Assembly (NCBI RefSeq): GCF_030272615.1
Contig: NC_081414.1
Span: forward strand, 522,352,185-522,416,184
Direction of reading: 5' to 3'
Origin: Cryptomeria japonica
Lineage: Eukaryota > Streptophyta > Pinopsida > Cupressales > Cupressaceae
Length of the DNA: 64,000 nt
Within the stretch, counting starts at the first letter, position 1. The number at the start of each line of letters is the position of its first letter. The notes beneath the pieces are model-generated. The model saw only the letters and a program-made list of their open reading frames with translations. It did not search any database and was not told the DNA's origin. Position numbers and translations under genes: made by a program. Positions 48,584 through 60,635 of the stretch are shown piece by piece.

Positions 48584-49534
48584 AACAAATATTTAATACT
48601 TTAAAATATTTCAAAAAATAGTACTGGTAACTACTCAAATAGTCCTTAAGACTGATTTATCAAACCATTCACTTAACTGTTCATCAACATGCAAATAAAG
48701 TAATGATATCAAATCCACACATCAACAATGCATCACCACATGAACATAGATATTTTTCACGTGGAAACCCAAATGGGAAAAACTAAGGTGGGAATGAGCA
48801 CCCACAAAATATTTGCACTTTCAAAATACGCTTGGTTAAAGGCCTAGCCTGGTTAGGAGACTTACAATATGCCCGGTTAAGAGTAGACCCTGTTAGGAGT
48901 CACCTGGTGAAGGGATTTACAAATAAGACCTATTAGGATCTACCTAGTTAAGGGATTTCAATACTGTTGTAACTGTTAGGGAAAAATAGGGCAAATGATT
49001 TGATTACAACACTTCCTTGCTTTATAGTACAGATCCATTTCAGCTCAACTCTGCTACACACATGCTGACTCTTCAGTCTTGTTCGGTACACTATTCTTCT
49101 CAAACCACCAACACCAAATCTTTTATCAAACTTGACCTAAAGACACTTTTCAACTAGGTCAGCTACATAACCCTAACTGCATTCAAAATACAATGAATTT
49201 TCAATAAGCATGGCAAAATAATCCACCAGAATACATTACAGATTATTACAAAAAATTCCTAGACAATTTATACAGTTGAATGATCACCGCACATCACCAC
49301 ACATCAATTTGATAAGCAATCAAACCCTTGTCACATTCTATTAAGCACTTCTTTATTTCCCAAGAAATCCGATCCTTGTACGTAATCAAACAACATCTTA
49401 TCATTACATGTGGTTTATGACACATCATCACTAAGTTATGAACATGATAAGATCCACCACCAAACCAAAAATCATTACCAGTCAAAAGATCTGTTACCAA
49501 TATACATTCTTCTTCACAAAGTTTATGATAGTAA

Positions 49535-50576
49535 TGTTGGTATTTTGGTATGGTTTTATCATTGATGTCAACATCTACTAAACACTTATCAGCTCTAGCA
49601 CTTTGGAGAATCAACAACATTCACTGGCAAGCAAGTGACTCATGCATAGTCACCGGTATCTGGTACACTGGCAAGATATAATGATCACCGACACTTGGAA
49701 TGATATGGAAAACACTTGGTATGTCAAAGACATTGTGTGGACACTTTGTCCTGGAGTTTTGTTTATTGGTACATTAGCATTTGCATATTTGTTGTTACCG
49801 GCAAATAGGTCTAGAGTTACACTGGCAGGCTTATCTTTTCTAGATCAGCACGACACGCTATGGAGATGATTAATTATTGTTGTAAATGCATTAAGCCAAC
49901 ATGTTGAATCAGTTATTGCATCGGATATTGTATTGTTTGTAAAATGTTTTTATTGTAATATCTTGTAGAGCCAACCTACTAAAATTGGTCTTAGGTTATG
50001 GTATAAATGTAAGATCTTATTTGTAAGATCAACTATGGAATGCAAAAAAGGATTGTGTAAAGGTATATGTGAGAATAAGTAGAGCTATACACGGAGACAT
50101 CATTTGAAGATTGAAGGAGGGTTTTTGTGAAGACAATCAGAACTACACTGGTACTGAATCCAACATATGAAGATGCTATTTTGTGCAATACATTCCCAAC
50201 TATAGTCAGTGTGACTCGCTTTTGTGATATAGTAGTGAGCTCTAGGTGCTTGGCTTTTCTGCATGTGCAGACCCCATTCATGTACACTTACTATCTACAA
50301 TAGTATCATCTGATTGTGGGTAAGGTTACCCACCGTGGTTTTTCCCCTTACATGGTTGCCACATACAAATATTGGTGTTATGTGTTGTGGATGACTTTGT
50401 CTTTATGTTTTTTGCACTAATCCTTACTGGTATAGCAATTAACTATTAAATCTATCCACCAACATATTAATCTAATTTATCGGTATTAAGCATTAAGTTG
50501 GTTAAGCTGTTTTTGGTTTGAATTTATTTGACAACTGATTCACCCCCCCCCTGTCGGTTGTCTCTGGGACCTAACA
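49535..50576 (+). mobile_element. Solo Copia LTR (Copia-1 family)
   Basis: Starts TGTTGGTATTTTGG, ends CCTAACA and is flanked by exact AGTAA duplications (49530-49534, 50577-50581). It matches the Copia-1/Copia-2 LTR throughout and has no internal sequence, so it is the product of LTR-LTR recombination after insertion into the Copia-3 LTR. Confidence 0.95.
50530..50562 (+). other. U5 C-run hairpin, solo LTR
   Basis: GACAACTGA (50530-50538) / TCGGTTGTC (50554-50562): 9 pairs including one G-U, around TTCAC9TG. Confidence 0.7.
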
Positions 50577-51009
50577 AGTAAATCATAACTCAGTCAATAT
50601 AATGAATTTGTTGATGTGGTGTGGAACATAGATGCATGTTCATGTCTTCAACACTCTTGTAAAACCACAACATCTAGCTCCTCACCAATCGTCCATATTG
50701 GTATCTTGACCATCGCATTTTTCCCGTTTACTAGTTTACAACAACTTAGCAATTTTGGTGCCTAACACATTCCTCTACCGGTTAGGATTTACCATTAGGA
50801 CTAGATGACTTAGATGACTCAAAAAACATGGATTCCATCAATGAAAACACAAATAAATTCATCAAACAACTTACAACTATATCATCATAATCTAGCCAAT
50901 AATCTCCATCAACTTTACCAACTTTATTGGCCATCTTCTCATCTCATCATCATCTCCATATGCCAATAATCTCTCCATTATTATCTTCATCAGTGATGCC
51001 AATAATTTT

Positions 51010-51520
51010 CCCATATATAGAACCTATAGTTTGGGACACGAGTAAGTCCCATAGAGTTTTCACAGTGGCTGACAACTACCAAGCTGAGCATCAAGCCATA
51101 GTTATAGAGGTCATAGGTATGATCAAAGGTAGCAATGTTACTATCCTATTTGATTCATGAGCTACAAATTCTTTTATTTCTCCATTGGCTATGGAGCATT
51201 GCAGGCTAGTGGCCACTAGGTAAGATGTTAGTTGGGAAGTTGAGTTAGCTTCGAGAGCTAGAGTGTCAGCTGAATCAATGGTTAAGGATTTTTAGCTTTA
51301 GATTAGAAGTATGACCACCATATTAGACCTTCGAGTTACACCACTAGGATCTTATGGTATTGTTATTGGCATGGATTGGCTATATGCCTATGAAGCCAAG
51401 ATGGATTGTCGACAGAAAAAAATCAATTGTGTGGATGATCATGGTACTTCCACAATGATTTCAGGAGTTCAGAGACCCATATCACTTTGTATGATCTCTA
51501 CTATGTAGCATAAGTGGAGA
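51010..51520 (+). pseudogene. Gypsy-3 aspartic protease (broken)
   Basis: Reads HRVFTVADNYQAEHQAIVIE, then a protease core ILFDS-stop-ATNSF in which the Gly of the DSG motif is a TGA at 51158-51160, then GIVIGMDWLYAYEAKMDC, the conserved second half of Gypsy proteases. Further TAG stops follow. It links the gag piece ending at 42561 to RT. Confidence 0.85.
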
Positions 51521-52990
51521 ATGTGAAAGGGATGCTAGTTATTTACCATCACCATTAGTGATACAAAAGAAGAGGATGAGAAAAAACCCTCACTTGATGA
51601 TCATCCCATTCTTAAGGGATTTGCAGACGTGTTTCCTTCTGAGCTACTTGGTATGCCATCTCATAGAGAGATTGATTTTCATATAGATCTTATACCAAGA
51701 GCTGAGCCAGTTTTGAGAGAACATATAGAATGATGACTAATGAGCTTAATGAGCTCAAGATGTAGCTTGAGGATCTTGTAGAGAAAGGGAACATTCATCC
51801 TAGCATATCCCTTTGGGGCACACCAATCATCTTCATAAAGAATAAGGATGGATACCTATGATTATGTATGGATTACCAATAGTTAATAGAAGTAACCATT
51901 AAGAAACGCTATCCATTTCCCAGGATTGATGATTTATTTGATTAGTTATAGGGTGCCAAAAGGTTCTGAAAGATAGATCTGGAGTCAAGATATCATCAGT
52001 TGAGGATAGTGGAGAGTGATATTCACAAAACCGCTTTTAGAACTAGATATGGCCACTATGAGTTCACAGTGGTACCTTTTGGCCTTACGAATGCTCCACT
52101 AGTGTTCATGAGTCTCATGAATGGTGTATTCTACACCTTCCTAGATAGATTTATGATTGTGTTCCTCGATGATATATTGATATATTCTTGGAATGAGGAA
52201 GACCATGAAGAGAACTTGCGTTAGGTATTGCAATGTATGAGAGAGAATCATTTGTTTTATAGCTTGTCTAAGTGTGCCTTCTTCCATTCAGAGGTCCGAT
52301 ATTTGGGACATGTCATATCAGGAGATGGGATCTTAGTTGACCTATCGAAGATTAGAGCTATTCTAGATTGGCTAGTGCCAACTAGTGTGATAGAGGTCAG
52401 GAGTATCATGGGCTTAGCAGGATATTATAGACACTTTATTGAGGGGTTCTCTAGGGTTTCACACCCTATCACGTCTCTTTAGTGAAAGGGAAAGAAATTT
52501 GAGTGGACAAAAAAGTGCGAGAAGGCCTTTAAGGAACTCAAATAGGCACTTACTATCACACTTATTCTTGTTGTGCCAAATCCGTTAGTCAATTTCATGG
52601 TATGCACCGATGCTTCCTTGGATGGTTTGGGAGTAGTACTTAGGGAGGGTGGTTGAGCTATTGCATATGAGTCTAGGAAACTTAAGAATCACAAGCTTAA
52701 CTACCCTACTCATGACCTTGAGCTCATAGTAGTGGTGCACACACTAGTGAGATGGAGACACTTTCTTTTAGGAGATTGTTTTGAGCTTCATTCTAATCAT
52801 CAGAGCTTGTAGTACATATTTACTTAGCCTAATCTTAATGCTCATCAGAGGAGATGGATGGAGTTCTTGTATGAGTATGATTTTGATGTTCACTATATCA
52901 AGGGGAAGGGGAACATAGTTGTAGATGCCTTGAGTAGGAGACATCATGAGATATACTCCATCTCTATAGATACAGATTTGAGAGATTGCA
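51521..52990 (+). pseudogene. Gypsy-3 reverse transcriptase and RNase H (broken)
   Basis: RT landmarks in order: [63 protein letters not shown], catalytic FLDDILIYS (about 52164-52190) and KCAFFHSEVRYLGHVIS. RNase H follows with VCTDASLDGLGVVL, LELIVVVHTLVRWRHFLLG and KGKGNIVVDALSRR (about 52900-52940). The order and motifs are those of chromoviruses. Around fifteen stops, mostly TAG at expected Gln codons, break the frame. Confidence 0.9.
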
Positions 52991-54420
52991 TATTGTAGCA
53001 CTTGCCTAAGGATAAGTGGTATTTAGATGTGTGCCAGGTTGTACAATCTTAGGAGACCCTAGAAGGGAGATATGCAGACTATTCATTAGAGTCTAATGGA
53101 CTAATACACTATAGAGGGTACATTTATGTACCTTCTTCTGAGAAATTCCATGATTTCATTGTGATAGAGGCTCATAGAGCTCTCTATGCAACACATCCTA
53201 GGGTTAAGAAGATGCATGTAGATTTGTGACAACTGTATCATTGGTCAATATGTAACAACTCATTGAAGAACTAGTAGCCTGATTTCTTGAGTGCCAAAGA
53301 GTTAAGGTGGAGCACCGCCATCCAAGTGGGTTGCTATAGTCTCATGTGATACCAGAGTGAAAGTGGGACACAATTTCAATGGGTTTCATCATTGGTCTTC
53401 CTATGTCATCTCGCCATCATGATGACAGTTGAAAAGTTGACCAAAGTAGCTCATTTCTCACCAGTCCTAATTAATTTCACAACACTAGTAGTGGCACATG
53501 TGTTCTTGCAAGATATTTTCATACTTCATGGTGTTCCATGCAATATCATTTCAGATAGGGACTCCCTCTTTACCTCTTCCTTTTGGAAGTCATTGTAGGC
53601 AACATTGGGTACCAATCTCAACTTTAGCATAGCCTATCATCCAAAAATGGATGGACAAATAGAGAGGGTGAACTAGGTATTGGAGGATATGCTCTGTATG
53701 TATGTCATGGATCATCAAAATATATGGGAAGAGTATCTTCACTTGGTAGAGTTTCCCTGTAACAATAGGCATTGCACCTCCTTGGGGATGCCACCTTATC
53801 AGGGATTGTATGGTAGACCTTGTAGGACACCTTTGAGTTGGGACTGTATTGAGGATAGAGTAGCTATTGGTCCTATGTTAGTTCAAGATATGAAGGAACA
53901 AGTGGATTTGATTAGACAATGCCTTAGAGAGGCACAATATAGACAAAAGAAGTATGCAAATGCAAAGATGATAGATCATAGATACATGGTTAGAGATAGT
54001 CTTTTTGAGACTATGACCCCATAATAGTTCAATATTTTATGGATAGGGTTCTAATATTGCACCTCGCTTTGTTGGAACATTTGAGATCCTTGAGAGGATA
54101 GGACTAGTTACATATTGTCTAGGTTTGCCACCTAGCTTGTCATGCATCCACGATGTGTTTCATGTGTCTATACTAAGGAAGTATATTTATGATGAGTCTC
54201 ATATTCAAGATTGAGATGCCTTGCAGGTGGAATCAGATAGGAAGTTGGCTTTGGAGTCCATTCACATTTTGGCTTGCTAGACATTGGCTCTTCGAGACTG
54301 AGAACTGGACCAGGTTAGGGTCCAGTGGGATTGTTATGAAGAGGTTACAACATCATGGGAGGATGCAACACGGATGAGATCTTAGTACCCCCATCTTTTT
54401 GATGAACTCCAGGAGGAAGT
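52991..54420 (+). pseudogene. Gypsy-3 integrase with chromodomain-position tail (broken)
   Basis: Zinc-finger remnant HPRVKKMHVDL...LYHW (about 53198-53245); core WDTISMGFIIGLP in which the first catalytic Asp appears as Gly; HGVPCNIISDRDSLF with the second Asp; YHPKMDGQIERVN with the Glu. Then YGRPCRTPLSWD, the GPFEILERIG/VFHVSILRKY region and a C-terminal VQWDCYEEVTTSWEDATRMR (about 54310-54380), the position and style of a Tekay/Del-type chromodomain-like tail, which would steer insertion into heterochromatin. Frames shift and TAG stops recur. Confidence 0.87.
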
Positions 54421-54427
54421 TCATCCC

Positions 54428-54440
54428 TAGAGGGGGAGGG
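54428..54440 (+). other. Gypsy-3 polypurine tract
   Basis: TAGAGGGGGAGGG immediately before TGTGAGG of the 3' LTR. Confidence 0.85.
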
Positions 54441-56952
54441 TGTGAGGCCCTACCCCGAGCCCATCATATCACTTCATTGATTTTCATGTTAGACTTATTA
54501 TTTGATAAACTATTTTGATGCACTACGAATTTAGATACTATTTGTTAGGTGATTTGATATCATGGGATATGATGTATTCCACCTTACCTTAATTTTAGTA
54601 CTTATGTGATGATGATATGATACATTTATGCACGTCTTATGAAGAGTTGATTTATATGATGCTTATGATGATGCAATTGAGTTATTAATTTCATATAGAT
54701 TTGCTAGGAAAAATGTTAATCGAATACTATCTCTATTGTGGTTTGATTTGGATTAAATTATGAAATGATGTGAATTGAATGCTATGAGTCTAATTTGTAT
54801 TTCCCTTCATATACATATATATGCATGTGATTTTGGACTATTGTTGTTGAAATAAGATGTGCAGGAAATTAATCCATTTGACCATAGAATTTTACGGAGA
54901 ACTAAGGCCAAACCTATGTGAGATAGTAAAGACAAGGTTTTTTCTATTTGGAGAGACAATACCTCATATGTGATGTGTTTAATTTCATAATAGTGATACT
55001 TGAGTGTAAGTTCATATTTGTAATTGTTAATTTTATTATTCCCCAAAAGGACATGCCGAGTTTATTTTGTGATGTGTGTGAGTTAGAAAATGACATGTCC
55101 TTAGGAGGAAAAGTGTGTAACCCAATGCATTTTCAAATATCTTGTTGTGGTCCCAAAAGAGAACTTGGTTAGAGAGCCATTAATTTGGTCAAATCAAGTT
55201 TGATCTATAGATAAACTTCAGGTGGGTTTCTAGGGGGTCAAATTAACTCCTAGGGTTGAGTTTAGGTCACTTTTGAAGGCCCATATGATATACCTATGGG
55301 TAAGGGTCATTTTTAGCCATGTGATGACTCACATGTGATTATGGAGTCACTTCAAAAGTGGGTTTTCCAAGATGGACGAAAATTGAACTTTTAGAAGATT
55401 GACTCTTGCGTAGACAACCTTCCTTTCTGGTGTTTAGGTGCACTTCCCCATCTTGCAACCACCTTTTTCAATTTCCACTTCTAGAAACCATGTAAGAGGT
55501 CAGGAAGACTAGCCTATGGGAACTCACATCCTTTCTAGGGAAGTTGGAAAGTGTGAGGAGAGCCTACATAGGGGAGATTTTTAGACTTGGGACTTTGATC
55601 ACCCACTCTCCAATCTTGGAGACAAGTTTTGGTATTGGATTTAGAATTTTAGAATAGAATTTTGGATAAGTAAGATGATTGTAAGAGAATTGAGAAACTC
55701 TTCTACAACATACATACCATAGCAGGAGTAAATGTTGGTGTTAATCCTTCACAAGTAGATTAGTTGCATTCATGTTATGTGATGGTAAAAACTGAATTTG
55801 TTGTGAAATGAATATGTTTCTATGTTCTTGAAACTATGTTTTTGAATTGTTTTTAGTCATTTTCCTTTGGATTTTTCTTGTTGTTTGTACATGGGAGTCA
55901 AGAATAAACTCACCCTTGGGAGGGAAGAGTAGTCTTGGGGTGGAGGGTTTTAGGACAGTCTAAAGGTGTAGAGTCTCTCTTCTTGGAAGAGAGGGATAAA
56001 CAAGGTTTAAAAGCCTTGCTGCTATTTGGTTTTATATATAACATATGGGGGTCATAAGGGGAGTTTGGATTGAAGCCTTGGGGGTTATAAGGATTGTTTT
56101 GGTCATGTGAGAGACCAAGTAGATGGATCTTTTTATCCTTGTGAAGGCATTTGGTTATCAATGGTTTAAATGCAATTCTCCCTTTAGATACTTGGTCCAC
56201 CTTCACCCCATTGTTTTGAGTCACTAGGTGACTAAGTGCAAGCTTTGGGTTGGGAGTTTTTTGTTAAGATGCTTTCTTGTAAAATATAGTTTCCTTTGTA
56301 TTTTTGTTTGAGTATGTGTATAACCCATTTGGTCCTTGGTTCTACTAGCTCAGGGGTGACCTCTAGTAGGCCTAGGTTGGGAGGTGAGCCTCCATGGTCA
56401 CATCCAAAGTTTTATTTGTAGGTCTATAACTTATTTAGAGGATGGAGAAAATATACCTTCCTAAAGTGTCTATTTAAAGTGTATTGAAAGTTCACTCCTT
56501 TGTTCATTTGGAGATTTAAATCTTCTTATTGTATAAATAGTCATTTTCAGTAAAAATGTAAAGACAGAAAGTTCTAAATATTTCCTTGTGAGCAATGTAT
56601 TTCAAGAAGAGAAATGAAATTTATTTAATTCCTTGTTTTTTTTATTCAAAAGCTTAAAAAAAGGTGGTTAATTTGTAGTGTTATTTTAATTTTTAATATC
56701 TATCGAAGAAAATAAATGAGAAACAATACTTTTTGTTAAACTACAGATTTATCTCTTGTTTCGGTTGTTGTTTAAATCTAGTTAGTATTGAATCTAAACA
56801 TGTGGTTTTAAATATATATATAGTTGCACTTCATTTATTTATTTAAATCATTTCTTGATGTTTAATATGCTAGGGTTAATTTGTTAGTAGTAAGGAAATT
56901 TTAAATCAAGACATATATATACATATATATATACATATATATATATGTATAC

Positions 56953-56984
<32 letters not shown>

Positions 56985-57017
56985 GTATACATATATATAT
57001 GTATACATATATATATG

Positions 57018-57048
<31 letters not shown>

Positions 57049-58264
57049 GTATATATATATGTATACATATATATATAACATGTGGGGTCTGTGACCCACA
57101 GGGATGGCATGGCCGCCACTGTGGGTCATGTCCCATAAGGGCGGTCGGGGCTGCCACTATGGGCCGCAACCCACAAGGTGGCTTGACCGCCCCATGGAAA
57201 CCCTGCAAGACTCCATTTACGGTTACCCTCGGCCCTACAAAAATTGAATCCGACCTACAACAAAAGATAAATGGATGAGAATATAGTGATAGAAACCTAG
57301 TACGAACTAGGGTTTAAAGAAAGAAGTAAAGAAAAGAAAAGATATGGAGATGAGATATCACATCTCATAAATAATTTAGATGAAACCCTAAAAAGGGTTA
57401 AATAAAATATAATTTAAAAATTAGGGTTAACTCAAATAGGATATTATATTTTTAAATGAAGTTATAGGGGGGAACCCCATTTCAAATAGAGTAATTTTAT
57501 AATATCTTATGGTGTTTTATTTTAATATAAGAAGGTAATTTATTTTTTAAAGAGGATAATTTGTGTTAAGTAAAAATATAGGAAGGGAGCAAATTTTAAA
57601 GGAGGAGATTGTTTTTCTTTGAAATTTGGTGACTTATAAAATGAGATGTAAATTTAAAAGGAGTTATAACTTAATGGCGGTATTTTAGTGGTTTATGTTG
57701 TAAATGATTATTTAAATCTTTAAGGGGGATTACTTTTTAATAATAGAAGATATATTTACTAGGAAACATTATTAATGATTTAATTATTATAATGACGTTT
57801 TGGAACTTTATATTAATTTGCTCAATTAATTAATATTAATATAATGAATTTGTATTAATATTAATTTAATAGATTTTGGAATTATTTAAATAATATAAGG
57901 AAATAATATTAACACTAAATATAATTAAAATTGAAGATTGCAATTGGGTGAATCGATTTAATCATAAAGTTGTTTTGAATTCATAGGAATAGTTTATTCA
58001 GCTTTAATTAACAATGGGTTTTATTAGTAAATTAAAAGGAAATTAAAATTTAGGAATTATTTTCAAAGTAAATTAAATGTTTTTCCACACTTGGAACAAT
58101 ATTTTATCACTTGCATTAGAGACCCAATTAAATTGACATTTAGGATATCTTTTTAGTGAAACTAATTGAACTATCAAATCTAATTGAATGTAGATCACAT
58201 GTATTCTAGTGTTATTTAAAAAAAAATATTGTTGCAATTTTTGCCCAAAAGTTTGGGCACCACA
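54441..58264 (+). repeat. Gypsy-3 3' LTR
   Basis: Starts TGTGAGGCCC after the PPT and ends CACCACA, giving TGTG...CACA ends; 3.8 kb. Only its last 1.2 kb (57085-58264) is matched by the 5' LTR remnant. It contains a (TA)n/ATGTATAC microsatellite (56911-57078) and a GC-rich minisatellite (57085-57210). No ORF in it looks real. Confidence 0.8.
56911..57078. repeat. TA/ATGTATAC microsatellite
   Basis: Alternating (TA)n and GTATAC units immediately before the conserved LTR part, in the same position as the 5' side array. Confidence 0.95.
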
Positions 58265-59509
58265 GATACCAAGTGTTAGCAGCGATCAAGAAGGAAGACT
58301 AAGAGGGGACATGGGTTGAATTAGTCTTCATTGGATCTCAAAACAAATTCCACTTCCAAAACATAAACTGATAAACCATAGCAATAACAGATAAGAAAAT
58401 TAACAACACAATACACAACACCAAGATTTTGACGTGGAAAACTTGGTTAAAGGAATAACCATGGTGAGAACCTACCCACAATAAGATGATACTTTGCAAT
58501 AGTATGTGAAAATATTACAATGGGGAATGCACATGTATTCAAGCACACTTCCTAGAGCTTACTTCTCAAAAGATATATGCTTGGAAGGCTACAATATGAG
58601 TCAGACTACAATCCAAAAGGAATGAACTGCAATAATAGCATCTACAAATGCCTGCTGATAGTTTCAGTTAAGCACAATAGTCTGTCGTGCAACACCAAAC
58701 TCACCACAACACTTCACTGAATGATATATCCTTTTTTCACACATTTACATCTCACTGATAATGCAAACACAATACCAATACCAAAATTACATAAGTATCT
58801 CATCTATAAAAACAAATCATCAACCTTGATAACAAGGTCTGCTAAACCCTCAACCCTCAACTCATATTTATGAAAAATACATTAAACAATACAAAGATCA
58901 ATCACTGGGCCAAAATTATGATTTAATTTACATAGAATGGACCTAATTTGAATTCCCAAATGATTACAATCACCAAAAATCCCGCCAAGATCAACTACAA
59001 CATGCTACACCACCAAAAATACTACATAACACACAAATTAACACTGGTTCATAGAAATCATTAAAACCCCACGCAACGATCAATGTGGATCACCAAAAAA
59101 AATAGAAAATGACTAGGAAACACCATCAAGAATGTTAGAATAATCCAGAATAGTTGCACCAACACCACTTTTCAAATCTTCATTGGTCAATGTCTCAAGG
59201 CTCAAGAACACAACCAATCAAGAACTGTCACGAGGAAATATAACTTTTGGAGTACCAAATAATGAACCATATGAAATGAAGATACACAATATCATCCCAA
59301 ACAATAATCCAAAATCTTAGCACAAGATTTGATCATACCGAAATATACCAGAGGGAATACCGGATTGTGTAAAACAATGATCAGCAAAACCAAACTACAA
59401 AACCAGACTAAAAAATTTCTCCAAACTCACCAGAATAATTCATAGGAATATGTTGATATCAATGACAAAAACATATACTAGCAGCAATAATGAACAATCA
59501 AATCCAACA
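58265..59509 (-). repeat. Copia-5 5' LTR with PBS stub
   Basis: Plus strand GATACCAA (58265-58272) is the inner part of an iMet PBS complement, followed by LTR start TGTTAGC at 58274. The LTR has the R/U5-type block (GTGGAAAACTTGG...ACCATGGTG, about 58433-58472) and the hairpin, and ends CCAACA at about 59509. Gypsy-3 abuts the PBS, so the rest of the element was displaced or lost. Confidence 0.7.
58294..58329 (-). other. U5 hairpin, Copia-5
   Basis: Perfect 9-bp stem GAAGACTAA (58294-58302) / TTAGTCTTC (58321-58329). The loop GAGGGGACATGGGTTGAA is a degenerate version of the G-run loop. Confidence 0.75.
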
Positions 59510-60635
59510 AACTTCCCAATAATCCAACAAACAATATCAATCTTTTTCATGAATTCTTTAAGAAAAATAAGATTCATAAAGGCATAGCATTTCAATTTCA
59601 AATCTATCATTTTCTATTTCAAGGAATCCTTTTATTTTTATTTTTATTTATTATACATTTAATTCCAATGTGAGATTTGACCTAGAAAAAACCCTATCAA
59701 CTTAAGAACATTTTTTTCGTCTTGTGTTTGTAGGTGAGAGGATCTAGAGACAACAAATATAGATCTGAAAAGAGCAAACTGAGATGCGTAGGACCTGATT
59801 TTGAAGAGACAAAAAGATTGGGACAAGTGTGCCCAACATTAGTGTCTGACGCTTTTCTAATGAAATTTCAAGGAGATACTAAGAGTGATGTCCTATTTCC
59901 AAAACTATTTCTACTATTTACATTCGACGATTTTGGGAAAACTATGCCTAGCATCTCTATCCCAAATTTTCAAGCCCAAATTTCAACCACAAGTTCCTCT
60001 CTAATTCCCATTTCCAAATATATAATTTATGTCTATATATCTACTTTGAAACAATCTATGTATCCTGATCATTATCAATTTTACACCATTAACCCTAGTT
60101 CTTGTGTTCAATTCATATTATTTTAATAATCATCCTCAACTCAATAAAGGAGTATTGAATTCACCTTGTGCTCAACCATTTCCTAGTAAATTTGAGGTTG
60201 AGCCTATTAAGCTTATTCTTCATCTAAGTTTGGTGTTGTGATAAATAAGTTTGATTCATAGTTTCTATGCATAAACTAGTGAATCATATTTCCCAACATT
60301 ATAGTATCTTACCTCTTGGGGGCTAATTCTCATTCATGGCCTAGTATAATTTCATGTTCAATCACACTTAAGTAGCAACATAATGTTAGATTTTGCAAGA
60401 AGCCAAAATCAAGCTAGGATTTGATGTGGGTCATAGATCACATGAAACTCCAAGCAATAGATGATCGAAGATAAAAATAGCCAAATGAAGATAAATCTGA
60501 TATGAGAGAGAAAAAATAGAGAGAGAAAAATAATTTGGAGAAGACTCTCATCGATCTATCACTAAACTAGTGAAGGTAAGAGTATAGTGCTTATTACATA
60601 CAAAAATAATAGTATATACATCTAAGGGGTGCATT
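59510..60635. other. Unassigned spacer with a 130-codon ORF
   Basis: An open frame at 59734-60126 (plus) begins MRGSRDNKYRSEKSK and ends in a Tyr/Ile/Phe-rich tail. It shows no motif I recognise and its composition past codon 100 looks non-coding. I do not call it a gene. The rest is AT-rich with no element signature. Confidence 0.45.

Larger units (their letters stand above)
42562..51004 (-). mobile_element. Copia-3: complete but decayed Ty1/Copia element
   Basis: LTRs at 42562-44055 and 48532-51004 (the latter enlarged by a solo LTR) enclose gag, protease, integrase, RT, RNase H and PPT on the minus strand. Flanking 5-mers are AGTTT (42557-42561) and ATTTT (51005-51009), an imperfect target duplication. 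All coding domains carry stops or lost catalytic residues. Confidence 0.9.
48532..51004 (-). repeat. Copia-3 5' LTR, interrupted by a solo LTR
   Basis: Plus-strand ends TATTATTCTGAGG...TGCCAATA. Without the nested solo LTR and its duplicated AGTAA it is about 1,426 bp and collinear with 42562-44055. The interruption falls in TTTATGATAGTAA, opposite the uninterrupted TTTATGACAGTAA at about 43610. Confidence 0.88.
32276..58264 (+). mobile_element. Gypsy-3: chromovirus-like Ty3/Gypsy, split by two Copia insertions
   Basis: 5' LTR remnant, PBS, gag (two pieces), protease, RT, RNase H, integrase with a chromodomain-position tail, PPT and 3' LTR occur in order on the plus strand. Copia-4 sits inside gag and Copia-3 between gag and protease; removing both restores a continuous element order. 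Coding is riddled with stops, mostly TAG, marking an old copy. It ends at 58264, a few bases from the LTR of Copia-5. Confidence 0.88.

Noticed and set aside
55910-56224. 104-codon minus ORF in the Gypsy-3 3' LTR
   Set aside because: Inside LTR sequence, no motif, no counterpart to support coding.
59734-60126. 130-codon ORF in a spacer
   Set aside because: No recognisable domain, low-complexity tail and no supporting context; kept only as a note.
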